DNA of 64,000 nucleotides. It comes from Euzebya tangerina (GTDB lineage Bacteria > Actinomycetota > Nitriliruptoria > Euzebyales > Euzebyaceae). The notes under the pieces were generated by a model, which saw only the letters and a program-made list of their open reading frames with translations, did not search any database and had not been told where the DNA came from. The position numbers and the translations under genes are program-made. This document shows positions 8,242-19,081 of this stretch, piece by piece; positions within the stretch are counted from its first letter, which is position 1; each line of letters starts with the position of its first letter. Location of the stretch: the NCBI RefSeq assembly GCF_003074135.1, contig NZ_PPDK01000003.1, positions 372,001 to 436,000 of the forward strand. Direction: 5' to 3'.

Positions 8242-9282
8242 ATGGATCGATACGAGCGCCTCGCCCAGCTCGCGGCGTCGCAGGGTGGACATGTCGCCGC
8301 GTGGCAGTGCCGCGTCATCGGGATCCCCAACCAGTGGGTTCATGAGCAGCGCCGTCGCCGCGGTTGGAGCGTCGTCCACGAGGGCGTGTACCGGCTCCCC
8401 GGCGTCCCAAGCAGCTGGACCGGTGACCTCTGGGCAGCGCTGCTCTCCACAGCAGCCCCGCGGGCTCGGAAGACGGTCGAGTCGGCGCAGGTCTCCGGCC
8501 AGCTGAACCCACCCCTCGGTCTCACGCTCAGCCCGCACGCGCTGGTGACGGCTTGGTCAGCGGCCAAGCTGTACGGGTTCGAGCGGCCACCTCCCGCTCG
8601 CCCACAGCTCCTCCTGCCGCAGGACACGCGCAACGCCCGTTCTGGTATCCACGTCACACGCACGCGGCTGTTCCCGGATCACGTCCTCCGTGATGGCCTG
8701 CCGTGTGCTCCGCCAGCGCGTGTGCTCTGGGACGCGGCCTGGATCGGCCGCAAGAGCGGCGGCGTCGCCAAGACTCTTCACGACTTCGCAGTGTTCCTCG
8801 ACCGTACCCGCGTGTTCGCCGTGGCCGAGTTCCTCGCCACCGTCGACGAGCCCGTCCTTGATGGTCTGCCCCGCCGCGTTCCGAGGGCCCTGCGGCGAAC
8901 GGCGGAGTTGCTGTCACCCGGCTTCTCCCACTCGCGGACCGAGGCACGGGCGCGCCAGGTCGTCCAGCGAGTTGCCGCCGCGCGTGGCCTGGTCGCGTCA
9001 TCCAGGCCGGTGCCCATCCGGAAAGATGGCCGCATCGTCGCTGAGGCCGACATCGCCATCGAGTCCCTCCGCTGGGACATCGAGATCGACGGGCCACACC
9101 ACAGCTTCCTGGCCGTTCAGCGGCGGGATCGACGGCGCGACCAAGGCCTTACGGGGATCGACTGGATCACCTCGAGATATCCGACCGAACTGCTGGACGA
9201 GAGCCTCACCGACTTCGAGGCATCGGTTGCCACCGACTTGGATCGGATCGTGTCGCTGCGACGGCGCGACGCGGCCGCCTGA
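8242..9282 (+). CDS. Solitary AbiEi-like/DUF559 protein with PD-(D/E)XK (VSR-like) nuclease domain
   Basis: 346 residues in two parts. The N-terminus (1-60) reads as a winged-helix of the AbiEi antitoxin type (LAASQGGHVAAWQ ... VYRLPGVPSS). The C-terminus (225-315) is a DUF559 or very-short-patch-repair-like nuclease fold with Glu234 in SRTEARAR, Asp270 in EADIAI, Glu281 and Asp283 in EIDGPHH and a basic RRDRRRD helix, so the catalytic set looks complete. No AbiEii nucleotidyltransferase toxin is adjacent, so a toxin-antitoxin role is unlikely. A full-length paralog lies at 46747-47814. The gene is bracketed by two palindromes of one family and preceded by TATCCACAGG repeats. Start ATG chosen because upstream sequence would translate those repeats. 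Confidence 0.85.
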   Translation: MDRYERLAQLAASQGGHVAAWQCRVIGIPNQWVHEQRRRRGWSVVHEGVYRLPGVPSSWTGDLWAALLSTAAPRARKTVESAQVSGQLNPPLGLTLSPHALVTAWSAAKLYGFERPPPARPQLLLPQDTRNARSGIHVTRTRLFPDHVLRDGLPCAPPARVLWDAAWIGRKSGGVAKTLHDFAVFLDRTRVFAVAEFLATVDEPVLDGLPRRVPRALRRTAELLSPGFSHSRTEARARQVVQRVAAARGLVASSRPVPIRKDGRIVAEADIAIESLRWDIEIDGPHHSFLAVQRRDRRRDQGLTGIDWITSRYPTELLDESLTDFEASVATDLDRIVSLRRRDAAA

Positions 9283-9308
9283 GCGGAAGACCAACGGGCC
9301 TCCGCAGG

Positions 9309-9361
9309 TCTGCGTGTCCCCATGATCCCGGTAAGCAGACAGAGGGGACACGCAGCCGGGA
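9309..9361. repeat. Dispersed palindrome, F family, copy 2
   Basis: TGCGTGTCCCC at 9311-9321 and GGGGACACGCA at 9344-9354 form a perfect 11-bp inverted repeat with a 22-nt loop. It sits 27 nt after the nuclease gene stop and 7 nt from the stop of the convergent helicase gene, so it could also serve as a bidirectional terminator. It matches copy 1 at 8083 in the same orientation. Confidence 0.85.
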
Positions 9362-9367
9362 CAGGGA

Positions 9368-11650
<2,283 letters not shown>

Positions 11651-11738
11651 GCGGTACCCTGCGGGCGGTCCTGACCCGATACCGCGTCGCCATCCAGCAG
11701 ACAGCCGCCCGCGACGCCCGACGAGAGACGAGTACCCG

Positions 11739-12209
11739 ATGGCCGGCGCCAGTCCCGTTCAGACCCAGGAAGACCTTGTCCCGCCGCCACCGGCCGCCAT
11801 CGGGTACCGGCTGGCGGGGGTGCTGCTGGCACCTGCGGTCGCGGCCACCCTCCACGTCATCCTGGTCGGACCGTTCGGGATCGACGTGCAGGTCCCCGAG
11901 TCACCGGGCTCCACGACGTTGGTCAGCCTGCCCCTCCTCCAGACGACGGTCGTCACGCTCGTGGTGGCACTGGCCGGCTGGCTCAGCGTCATGGCCCTCG
12001 AGCGCTTCCTGGGTCCGGAGCAGGGTCGCCGGATCTGGACCTTCGCCGCGTTTGCGGTGTTCGTGCTCTCCCTGGCACCGATCCTGCCGCTCGACGTGCC
12101 AGTCGAGGGCAAATGGGCGCTGTTCGTCCTCCACCTCGGCGTTGCCGTCGTGCTGATCCCGACCCTGTTCAACGGTCAGGCGGCCGAGCCGCTCCACCGC
12201 GACACCTGA
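11739..12209 (+). CDS. DUF6069-like four-helix membrane protein
   Basis: 156 residues with four predicted membrane helices (GYRLAGVLLAPAVAATLHVILV, TTVVTLVVALAGWLSVMAL, IWTFAAFAVFVLSLAPILPL, WALFVLHLGVAVVLIPTLF). The arrangement matches DUF6069 proteins found in actinobacteria, which have no assigned function. It is transcribed away from pcrA and converges on fahA with 28 nt between the stops. Start ATG at 11739. Confidence 0.72.
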   Translation: MAGASPVQTQEDLVPPPPAAIGYRLAGVLLAPAVAATLHVILVGPFGIDVQVPESPGSTTLVSLPLLQTTVVTLVVALAGWLSVMALERFLGPEQGRRIWTFAAFAVFVLSLAPILPLDVPVEGKWALFVLHLGVAVVLIPTLFNGQAAEPLHRDT

Positions 12210-12237
12210 CGCCAGACGCCTAACGCCTGACGCCAGC

Positions 12238-13485
12238 TCAGCCCGAGAGGACGGGTGCCGGCCGCACCGTTCCGGTGACCGATGCCAGCGTGAGTCGGCC
12301 GCCACCGGCAGTCGGCGCGGTACCCCGCAAGGTCACGGTGTCGCCGTCCTCCAGATAGGTCCGCTGATGACCCGCGAGGTCGAGCGGCTGGGACCCACCG
12401 ACCGTGAGCTCGAGCAGCGACCCCTCGGTTCCCCGATCCGGCCCGGAGATCGTGCCTGATCCGAACAACTCCCCGGAGCGGACGACAGCCCCGTTGGACG
12501 CCAGGTGCACGAGTTGTTGCGTGGCGGTCCAGTAGAGATCTGCGGCGTTGACGCGTGACACGGTCGCAGCCTCGGGCGAGCCGGCTGGCTGCAGCTCGAC
12601 CCACAGGTTCAGGTCCAGACCACCTCGCCGGTCGCCCCGGAGGTGAGGCGCAACTGGCGGGTCCTGGCTCGGTGGCTCGACGGCAGCTTCAGCCAGCGCC
12701 GCCAGCGGCGTGATCCAGGCCCCGATCGACGTCTGGAACGACTTCCCGAGGAACGGCCCGAGCGGGCGATACTCCCAGGCCTGGATGTCGCGCGCTGACC
12801 AGTCGTTGAGCAACACAACGCCGAAGAGGCGCTGGCGTGCCTCGTCCATCGTCAGCGGGACCCCTGCCGGGTTCGGCGTGCCGCCGACCACGAAGCCGAG
12901 CTCGAGTTCGATGTCGAGCCGCTCGCTAGGGCCGACCCGGACCGTCCCGTCGTCCCCCAGGCCGAGCTGACCAGCGGGTCTGACCACATCGGTCCCGTCG
13001 ACGACCACCGTGGCGGACCGTCCGTGATAGCCCACCGGCAGGTGTCGCCAGTTCGGCAGGAGTGGGTCGGCGTCCGGTCGGAAGATCCGGCCCACGTTGG
13101 TCGCGTGGTGGATGGAGGAGTAGAAGTCGACGTAGTCGGCCACGGTGAACGGCAGCAGGGGCGGCGGAAGGTCCCGGAGTGCCACGACCGCCATGGGGGG
13201 CAGGTCCGCAGGTCGAGCAGCGGTGAGGATCTGGGTCACCGTCGCCCGGGTTCGCGCCCAGAGGTCGCCACCGCCGGCCACGAACTGGTCGAGGAAACCC
13301 ACGGTGGTCCACGCCCCCTCCGGCAACATCCCGGCCTCATGGCAGGCTCGCAGGTCCAGGGCCTGATCGCCGATCCGGACGGCTGGCGTCGGGCGGCCGT
13401 CGACCAGCACCACCCCGTACGGCAGGTGGGCGAGGTCGAAGCCCGAGCCCTCGGCACCCTCCACCCAGGAGGCAGCTACTCCCAC
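12238..13485 (-). CDS. fahA: Fumarylacetoacetase
   Basis: 415 residues, matching fumarylacetoacetase, which hydrolyses fumarylacetoacetate to fumarate and acetoacetate in the last step of tyrosine and homogentisate breakdown. The N-terminal SH3-like domain is followed by the metal-binding catalytic core: [16 protein letters not shown] (Asp ligand and catalytic His), [21 protein letters not shown]-type acidic ligands (here [12 protein letters not shown]) and [14 protein letters not shown]. The start overlaps the guaA stop by 10 nt on the same strand, so it is probably co-transcribed with guaA, a pathway-unrelated pairing. No hmgA or other tyrosine catabolic gene is in view. Confidence 0.94.
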   Translation of the reverse strand: MGVAASWVEGAEGSGFDLAHLPYGVVLVDGRPTPAVRIGDQALDLRACHEAGMLPEGAWTTVGFLDQFVAGGGDLWARTRATVTQILTAARPADLPPMAVVALRDLPPPLLPFTVADYVDFYSSIHHATNVGRIFRPDADPLLPNWRHLPVGYHGRSATVVVDGTDVVRPAGQLGLGDDGTVRVGPSERLDIELELGFVVGGTPNPAGVPLTMDEARQRLFGVVLLNDWSARDIQAWEYRPLGPFLGKSFQTSIGAWITPLAALAEAAVEPPSQDPPVAPHLRGDRRGGLDLNLWVELQPAGSPEAATVSRVNAADLYWTATQQLVHLASNGAVVRSGELFGSGTISGPDRGTEGSLLELTVGGSQPLDLAGHQRTYLEDGDTVTLRGTAPTAGGGRLTLASVTGTVRPAPVLSG

Positions 13486-15017
13486 TCGATGGTCCCCGGC
13501 GGCTTGGAGGTGACGTCGTAGGCCACTCGGTTGATGCCCGGCACCTCGTTGATCACCCGGCCGGCGATCCGCTCGAGCACGTCGTAGGGGATCCGGGCGA
13601 AGTCGGCCGTCATCGCGTCCTCGCTCGTCACGGCCCGGATGATGATCGGGTGGCCGTAGGTCCGCTCGTCACCCTGGACGCCGACGGACCGGATGGTCGG
13701 CAGCACCGCGAAGGACTGCCAGATCTCGCGGTCGAGCCCCGCCGCCTTCAGCTCCGCCAGCACGATCGCATCCGCCGCGCGCAGCAGGTCCAGCCGCTCG
13801 GCGGTGATGTCCCCGATGATCCGGACGCCGAGGCCCGGGCCGGGGAACGGCTGCCGCCACACCATCGCCGACGGCAATCCCAGCTCGGTACCCACCGCCC
13901 GGACCTCGTCCTTGAACAGCCAGCGCAGCGGCTCCACCAACTCGAACTGGAGGTCGTCGGGCAGGCCACCGACGTTGTGGTGGCTCTTGATCGTCGCCGC
14001 CGTGCCGTGCCCCGACTCGATCAGGTCCGGGTAGAGGGTTCCCTGCACCAGGTACTTGGCGTCACCGGCGTGCGCTCGGGCAGCCTCCTCGAACACCCGG
14101 ATGAACTCACGACCGATGATCCTGCGCTTCTCCTCCGGCTCGGTCACACCCGCCAGGGCATCGAGAAACCGCTCGCGTGCATCGACGGTCACGAGCTTGG
14201 TGTCGAAGTGGTCACCGAAGGCCAGCTGGACCTGCTCGGCCTCACCCTGACGGAGCAGGCCATGATCGACGAACACACACGTCAGGCGGTCACCGATGGC
14301 CTTGTTGACCAGCGCCGCAGCCACCGCCGAGTCGACGCCACCGGAGAGCCCGCAGAGCACCTCCGCGGTCTCGCCGACCTGGGCCCGGATGGCCTCCACG
14401 GACTCGGTCACCACGTTGCTGGCCGTCCAGTCGCGGGTCGCGCCGGCGGCAGCCAGGAACGCATCGAAGACCCGCTGCCCCTCCGGGGTGTGCGTCACCT
14501 CCGGGTGGTACTGGACGCTGAACATCCGACGGGTGGGATCTTCCATGGCGGCGATCTGCTGCCCGTCAGCGGTGCGACCGATGACCCGGAAACCGTCCGG
14601 GGCCACCACGACCGCGTCGTTGTGGGACATCCACACGATCTGCTGATCGGGCTGTCCTGCCAGCAGGGTCGACCCGTCCTCCGTCACGAACTCGGTCCGG
14701 CCGAACTCCGGCGCATCGGTCCTGGCCACCCGGCCCCCCATGGTCTGGGCGATCACCTGGTGGCCATAGCAGATGCCCAGCGTGGGCACGTCCAGGTCCA
14801 GGATGGCGGGGTCGATCATCGGGGCGTCGGGGACGTGCACCGACTTCGGGCCACCGGACAGCACGACGGCCGCCGGCGCCCGTTCGGCGATCTCGGCGGC
14901 GGAGATGTCGTGCGGGACGATCTCGGAGTACACCCCTGCCTCACGGACACGGCGCGCGATGACCTGGGCGTACTGGGCGCCGAAGTCGAGGACGAGCACC
15001 GTGTCATGGGTGGTCAT
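13476..15017 (-). CDS. guaA: GMP synthase (glutamine-hydrolysing)
   Basis: 513 residues, normal length. The class I glutamine amidotransferase domain has the catalytic Cys in LGICYGHQ and the His/Glu pair in [10 protein letters not shown]. The ATP pyrophosphatase domain has the PP-loop [10 protein letters not shown], and the C-terminal dimerisation domain ends with the typical [14 protein letters not shown]. It converts XMP to GMP with glutamine and ATP in purine biosynthesis. It heads a unit with fahA. The start ATG at 15017 lies only 26 nt from a terminator hairpin of the upstream gene, so its own promoter must overlap that region. Confidence 0.97.
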   Translation of the reverse strand: MTTHDTVLVLDFGAQYAQVIARRVREAGVYSEIVPHDISAAEIAERAPAAVVLSGGPKSVHVPDAPMIDPAILDLDVPTLGICYGHQVIAQTMGGRVARTDAPEFGRTEFVTEDGSTLLAGQPDQQIVWMSHNDAVVVAPDGFRVIGRTADGQQIAAMEDPTRRMFSVQYHPEVTHTPEGQRVFDAFLAAAGATRDWTASNVVTESVEAIRAQVGETAEVLCGLSGGVDSAVAAALVNKAIGDRLTCVFVDHGLLRQGEAEQVQLAFGDHFDTKLVTVDARERFLDALAGVTEPEEKRRIIGREFIRVFEEAARAHAGDAKYLVQGTLYPDLIESGHGTAATIKSHHNVGGLPDDLQFELVEPLRWLFKDEVRAVGTELGLPSAMVWRQPFPGPGLGVRIIGDITAERLDLLRAADAIVLAELKAAGLDREIWQSFAVLPTIRSVGVQGDERTYGHPIIIRAVTSEDAMTADFARIPYDVLERIAGRVINEVPGINRVAYDVTSKPPGTIEWE

Positions 15018-15042
15018 GAGGCGATCTCCTGGGAATGACAGG

Positions 15043-15065
15043 CGCCCCGGCCGAGGGCCGGGGCG
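15043..15065 (-). terminator. Terminator hairpin after the LAATG surface-protein gene
   Basis: CGCCCCGGCC, loop GAG, GGCCGGGGCG: a perfect 10-bp stem with a 3-nt loop, 23 nt after the stop of the gene at 15088. There is no U-tract, as is common for actinobacterial terminators. Confidence 0.65.
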
Positions 15066-15087
15066 TGCTGGATGTACTGGTGGGGTG

Positions 15088-15576
15088 CTAGGCCTTGACC
15101 GACTTGCGGTTCACGGCGACCAACAGGACACCGCCGAACAGACCGGCGAGGGCCAGCAGCGCCAGGGGACCGGAGTCGATCCCAGTGGCAGCCAACGTCT
15201 CCGGCTCCGGCTCGTTGGTCTGGGAGTCACTCTGCGGTTCGACGCAGTCGGCTGGTAAGGCGCTCTCGTCCAGATCACCAGCGGCAACGGCCGCCTCGAT
15301 CTCGGCGCAAGTGCAGACGGCGGGGAGGTCCGCGGCGTCGATGGCGCCATCACCGTTCTGGTCGAGGTCGGTGTCGCCGGACCCGATGGCGGCGATGATG
15401 TCGGAACAGGAGACGGCTGTCGGCTCCGGCGTGGGCTCCTCGGTCGGCTCTTCGCAGCCGCCGGGCGGGACGGGGTAGCACTCGGGGTCCTGGGCCGATG
15501 CGACACCGACGACGGACGTCAGCATGACGAGGATCGAGAGGGACAGGATGATCCCTCGACGGATGATTGTGGTCAT
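15088..15576 (-). CDS. Secreted surface protein with EF-hand/dockerin-like motif and LAATG sortase-type tail
   Basis: 162 residues. Signal peptide over residues 1-29, ending at VASAQ. A Pro/Glu/Thr linker and a Cys-containing middle follow. Within the middle, [15 protein letters not shown] is a calcium-binding EF-hand/dockerin-like loop. Near residue 128, LAATG is followed by a hydrophobic helix and a short basic tail, the class E sortase sorting pattern (LAxTG) of high-GC actinobacteria. It is therefore probably anchored to the cell wall. The start ATG has GGAGAAG 8 nt upstream, and a promoter is visible at 15644-15673. No sortase gene is in the window. Confidence 0.8.
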   Translation of the reverse strand: MTTIIRRGIILSLSILVMLTSVVGVASAQDPECYPVPPGGCEEPTEEPTPEPTAVSCSDIIAAIGSGDTDLDQNGDGAIDAADLPAVCTCAEIEAAVAAGDLDESALPADCVEPQSDSQTNEPEPETLAATGIDSGPLALLALAGLFGGVLLVAVNRKSVKA

Positions 15577-15643
15577 GTGAACAACTTCTCCAACATCAGC
15601 CACGGAGGTCTGCCCCTTCCGCGGCACGTGGTCACGACTGGGC

Positions 15644-15673
15644 ACGGTATGTGGTCCCGTAGGTCCCCGTCAA
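15644..15673 (-). promoter_or_regulatory. Sigma-A type promoter of the LAATG surface-protein gene
   Basis: On the minus strand, TTGACG at 15673-15668, an 18-nt spacer, and TACCGT at 15649-15644. Transcription would start near 15637, leaving a leader of about 60 nt before the ATG at 15576. Confidence 0.5.
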
Positions 15674-15694
15674 CTGACGTGCCATAGCCCAGTT

Positions 15695-15719
15695 GTCCGG
15701 CAGCAGACTCGTGCCGGAC
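15695..15719 (-). terminator. Hairpin just after the APS-kinase gene
   Basis: GTCCGGCA, a 9-nt loop, TGCCGGAC: a perfect 8-bp stem 3 nt past the stop codon of the gene ending at 15723. It separates that gene from the promoter of the LAATG surface protein. No U-tract. Confidence 0.55.
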
Positions 15720-15722
15720 TAT

Positions 15723-17126
15723 TCATATGTGCGCACTTCTTGACTCGGTCGTTCGGGGAAGGTCAATGAACTGCTGGGCGACAAGATAGTCGAAAACCGT
15801 GCTGGCGGCATCCGCGACGGTTCCGGCGGAGGTGTCGATGACGACGTCGGGAGCCTCCGGGACCTCGTACGGATCGCTGATTCCGGTGAACTCGCTGATC
15901 AGCCCCGCCCGTGCCTTGGCGTACAGACCCTTGCGGTCACGTTGCTCACAGACCGCCAGCGGTGTCGCCACGTGCACCAGCACGAACCGGCCCACCGCAC
16001 CCACCATGCGGGCCACGGTCGCCCGCGTCGCGGCGTACGGCGCGATCGGCGCGCAGATGGCGATGCCACCGTGACGGGTCACCTCCGCGGCCACGAAGCC
16101 GATGCGTGTGACGTTGAGGTCCCGGTGCTCACGGGAGAAGCCGAGTTCGGAGGAGAGGTGCTGCCGCACGAGATCACCATCGAGCAGCGTGAGGGAGCGG
16201 TGGGAGGCGCCTCGGAGGCGGGCAGCCAGCGCGGCCGCAACCGTGGACTTCCCCGATCCGGACAGACCGGTGAAGAAGACGGTGAAGCCCACCCGACCGG
16301 GCGGTGGGAACTCCTGCTCCAGCACCTCGGCGACGGCGGGTGGCCACAGCGGTGTCTCCGCGGCGTCGACGCGAGGCAGCTGCCGGCGCCCCAGATGTGC
16401 GGCCAGGTCCGCATCCTCGATGCGCCCGGCCTCACCTGTCGGGCGGGCCGTGGTCAGGCTCCGCCCGAGGTTGGCCGAGAGCACGGCAGCCCAGGGTGCG
16501 ACCCGGTCTCCGGGCGGCTGCGGGATCACGGTCACCGAGGCGGCACCGGCTGCCTCGAGGCTGCGCACCAGCGTCGCGGTCGAGACCTGATCCGGACCGC
16601 CGAGACGGTCACCGACGAGGGCGTGCCAGGGGTGGGTGAGCGACCGGAGCTGGGCGGTGTCCAGCGGCCGATCGGCGATGACGACGGCCAGTTCGTCGTC
16701 GACCGGCAACTCCTCCTGCAGGCGGTGCTCGGTCAGGTCGTAGTGCGTCGGCACCACGGGGGCGATGAGGGGACCCGAGGCCAACTGTTGGAGGCCCCCG
16801 TCCCCGGACGCCGCCGCCTCGACCTCTGCCGCCTCGGCGACCGCAGCCTCGAACACCTCCGTGATCGTCAGCCCCGCCAAGAGGTCACCTTCGGGCGTCC
16901 GCAAGGCGACGGTCGTCCCCACCTCGTGGCCGCGGGAGGCCAGGACAACCGGCACGGGCACGAGCGATCCGTCAGGCAGCGGGTCGCCCGCTTGGGTTGC
17001 CTCGACCTCGACCTGACCCATGAAGGTCTCGAGCGGCGCCAGAAGCCCCCGGGCCAAGAGCTCCAGGGAGGCGATCTCAGTGGCGGAGAGGACAACGTCC
17101 GGCCACGTGGCGGCGGGCGCGGTCAT
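15723..17126 (-). CDS. cysC: Adenylylsulfate kinase with degenerate ATP-sulfurylase-like N-terminal region
   Basis: 467 residues. The C-terminal ~180 residues are an APS kinase with P-loop GLSGSGKST near residue 292, LDGD, the [13 protein letters not shown] lid region and the [10 protein letters not shown] segment; it phosphorylates APS to PAPS. The N-terminal ~270 residues have the length and gross layout of ATP sulfurylase (PUA-like domain, then a Rossmann-like region with [13 protein letters not shown]). I do not find the QxRN and HxGH catalytic motifs, so this half is probably not an active sulfurylase. PAPS could serve sulfation of the polysaccharide made by the neighbouring cluster, though no sulfotransferase is recognisable here. 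It is divergent from a TetR gene. Confidence 0.82.
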   Translation of the reverse strand: MTAPAATWPDVVLSATEIASLELLARGLLAPLETFMGQVEVEATQAGDPLPDGSLVPVPVVLASRGHEVGTTVALRTPEGDLLAGLTITEVFEAAVAEAAEVEAAASGDGGLQQLASGPLIAPVVPTHYDLTEHRLQEELPVDDELAVVIADRPLDTAQLRSLTHPWHALVGDRLGGPDQVSTATLVRSLEAAGAASVTVIPQPPGDRVAPWAAVLSANLGRSLTTARPTGEAGRIEDADLAAHLGRRQLPRVDAAETPLWPPAVAEVLEQEFPPPGRVGFTVFFTGLSGSGKSTVAAALAARLRGASHRSLTLLDGDLVRQHLSSELGFSREHRDLNVTRIGFVAAEVTRHGGIAICAPIAPYAATRATVARMVGAVGRFVLVHVATPLAVCEQRDRKGLYAKARAGLISEFTGISDPYEVPEAPDVVIDTSAGTVADAASTVFDYLVAQQFIDLPRTTESRSAHI

Positions 17127-17240
17127 CGGTCACTCCCGCCGTGGCGGCGGTCGAGCCGCACGATTGTCGGGCCGTGGGATTCCTGATCACTCATCGCCGC
17201 CACACCGTAGTGGCTGCGCGACGTATCCTGCCGCCGCGAC

Positions 17241-17795
17241 GTGACTGCAGACACCACCCACCGCCGAATTCTGGACGCCGCGTTCGACGTGCTCGGCGAG
17301 GTCGGCCTGTCTGGTCTCACACTGGAACAGGTTGCGGCCGCCGCCGACGTCTCCCGTCAGACGGTGTACCGGCACTTCTCCAACCGGGATGGCCTCATCC
17401 GAGCCACCGTGCTACGCGAGGAGGAACAGCTCCTCGACCAGATCGCGGCCGCCACGGCTACGGCCACGTCGGTGGGACAGGTGCTGCAGGCGACCGCTGC
17501 CACGCTGCTCGAGTGGGCAGCTGGACATCCACTGCTGCACCACCTGCTGCACCGGGAGCCGGCCGCCGTGCTGCCGTTCCTGATCAGCGGCACGGCACCC
17601 GTCCTCGACGTGGCCACACGAGCCGTCCGGGACATCGTGCGCAGCCACGTCGCCGACGAGGGTCGGGCCGACGCGGCCGCCGACGTCGTGGCTCGAATCC
17701 TGCTCTCCTACGCCCTGCACCCTCCCGATCGACCCGCTGAGGAGGTCGCGGCCGACCTGGCCCACCTGCTGACCTCCGGCCTGAGCCCGGGCTGA
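17241..17795 (+). CDS. TetR/AcrR-family transcriptional regulator
   Basis: 184 residues: an N-terminal helix-turn-helix (RILDAAFDVLGEVGLSGLTLEQVAAAADVSRQTVYRHFSNRDGL, residues 10-50) and a helical ligand-binding C-terminus. Start is a GTG at 17241 with no clear ribosome site; TATCCT at 17224-17229 could be a -10 box giving a near-leaderless message. The divergent 114-bp gap with cysC contains GCCAC-N6-GTGGC, a possible operator. The ligand and targets are unknown; cysC is the obvious candidate target. Confidence 0.88.
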   Translation: MTADTTHRRILDAAFDVLGEVGLSGLTLEQVAAAADVSRQTVYRHFSNRDGLIRATVLREEEQLLDQIAAATATATSVGQVLQATAATLLEWAAGHPLLHHLLHREPAAVLPFLISGTAPVLDVATRAVRDIVRSHVADEGRADAAADVVARILLSYALHPPDRPAEEVAADLAHLLTSGLSPG

Positions 17796-17842
17796 GCTGG
17801 AGTGGTGGGGCGCGGTCTGAGGTCCCTCAGGAGTGAGGCGGG

Positions 17843-17891
17843 CAGCAGAGTCAGGCGGTCAGCAGAGTCAGGCGGTCAGCAGAGTCAGGCT
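17843..17891. repeat. 17-bp tandem repeat, 2.9 units
   Basis: CAGCAGAGTCAGGCGGT at 17843-17859 and 17860-17876, then a partial unit CAGCAGAGTCAGGCT at 17877-17891. The third unit contains the stop codon of the adjacent minus-strand SCP2-like gene (17885-17887), so the repeat may have grown by duplication of that gene's 3' end. Confidence 0.9.
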
Positions 17892-18307
17892 GCGTGCGGG
17901 AAGTGGGTCCTGACTCGTGAGAGGCAGTCCAGCAGCGGTCGGGTGTCGCTGATGAGACCTGTGATTTCGCCCATGTCTCCCTCGACGGTGATCTGGCGCA
18001 TCAGCAGCGACAGCATCACGTTGGACTGCCCGGTCAGCAGCTTCTTCCAGCGGGGGTAGGACGCGGTGACCACCATCATCGCCGGCTTGTCGGTGGCGGT
18101 GACGGCGTCGAAGCTCCCCTCGGCGACGACGAAGTCGTAGGCCTCGCGACGCCGAAACCCGCCACCCGGGTCGATGATGAAGCGATACCGCCCCTGGAGA
18201 TCGGCGGCGATCTGGTCGGCACGAGGGTGTCTGCCGACCTCGTCGGCGTAGGCCTGCATCCACTCCAGGCTGGGAAAGGGCGCGCCTGCCCCTGAGGTGG
18301 AGCTCAT
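17885..18307 (-). CDS. SCP2-like sterol/lipid-binding domain protein
   Basis: 140 residues that resemble a stand-alone SCP2 sterol-carrier domain: YRFIIDPGGGFRRREAYDFVVAEGSFDAVTATDKPAMMVV, then the MRQITVEGDMGEITGLI core with the typical GD-turn. These domains hold acyl-CoA or other lipids in a cavity; a transfer or chaperone role is inferred. The frame is open upstream to 18772, but that region overlaps the divergent methyltransferase, so I use the ATG at 18307. It shares a 54-bp divergent promoter region with that methyltransferase. Confidence 0.72.
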   Translation of the reverse strand: MSSTSGAGAPFPSLEWMQAYADEVGRHPRADQIAADLQGRYRFIIDPGGGFRRREAYDFVVAEGSFDAVTATDKPAMMVVTASYPRWKKLLTGQSNVMLSLLMRQITVEGDMGEITGLISDTRPLLDCLSRVRTHFPHAA

Positions 18308-18361
18308 GTCCCTACCGTACAGAGTCCGGGTCCGACACGATCTCGAGGAAGGAGGCCTGAA

Positions 18362-18988
18362 GTGCTGGATCGAACACGACGGTTGTGGGACCTGCAGAAC
18401 CGACACCTCGGCGACCGGCACCGTCTGTTCGCAGCCGTCGCCCGGGCGATCGACGCGAGCCGGGTGCTGTACCCCGGCTCGTTCGTGGACATAGCCCCAT
18501 CGTTCGTCTGGCCGGCGGTGACCTACGTCGACGTGGACCGACGGGCCAAGCAGTTCTTCGACGACGTCGACGGCGTCCACGAGTTGCTCACCGAACACGG
18601 TGCCGACCCGGCCGCTCGCCAGGTTCGGTTCCTGCAGGCCGACTACCACCTTGATCTGGACCTGGCCGACGGCGAGTTCGATCTGCTGATCTCCCTCTAC
18701 GCCGGGTTCATCTCCGACCCCTGCACCCGGTTCCTCCGTCCGGGCGGCCATCTGCTGGTCAACCCGAGCCACGGCGACGTCGCGATGGCCTCGATCGACC
18801 CGCGCTACGAGCTGCAGGCGGTGGTTCGCTCACGCGGAGGTGAGTACGCCGTCAGCGCGCGGAACCTGGACGCCTACCTCGTCCAGAAGACGGCGCAGGA
18901 CCTGACGCCCGCGTGGCTCCGCGAGCGGGGTCGCGGCGTCGCCTACACGAGGTCTCCCTTCGCCTACCTGTTCCGCCGGGTCGAGTAA
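18362..18988 (+). CDS. Class I SAM-dependent methyltransferase-like protein
   Basis: 208 residues with a methyltransferase-like Rossmann core: VDIAPSFVWPAVTYVDVDRRA (strand 1 to acidic strand 2), QVRFLQADYHLDLDLADGEFDLLISLYAGF (motif II and III region) and FLRPGGHLLVNPS. Motif I is atypical, lacking the GxGxG turn, so SAM binding is uncertain. GTG start at 18362 with GGAGG about 8 nt upstream. It lies just before the polysaccharide genes, but nothing ties it to that pathway. Confidence 0.68.
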   Translation: MLDRTRRLWDLQNRHLGDRHRLFAAVARAIDASRVLYPGSFVDIAPSFVWPAVTYVDVDRRAKQFFDDVDGVHELLTEHGADPAARQVRFLQADYHLDLDLADGEFDLLISLYAGFISDPCTRFLRPGGHLLVNPSHGDVAMASIDPRYELQAVVRSRGGEYAVSARNLDAYLVQKTAQDLTPAWLRERGRGVAYTRSPFAYLFRRVE

Positions 18989-19081
18989 GGGAGGACGCGC
19001 CCCCCGTCGCGACCGATCGGACGCACAGCCGGAGGGTACGCTCGAGGGCCGTCCGTCACCCCGCCCCACCAAGGACCCGAC

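Noticed and set aside
8242-9282. AbiE type IV toxin-antitoxin system
   Set aside because: Only the AbiEi-like N-terminal domain is present, fused to a nuclease domain, and there is no AbiEii nucleotidyltransferase beside either paralog.
16243-16250. GTGGACTT matches to the K palindrome stem (also 61456-61463)
   Set aside because: They are the reverse complement of Walker A codons for Gly-Lys-Ser-Thr in cysC and the ABC-F gene; no second arm is present.
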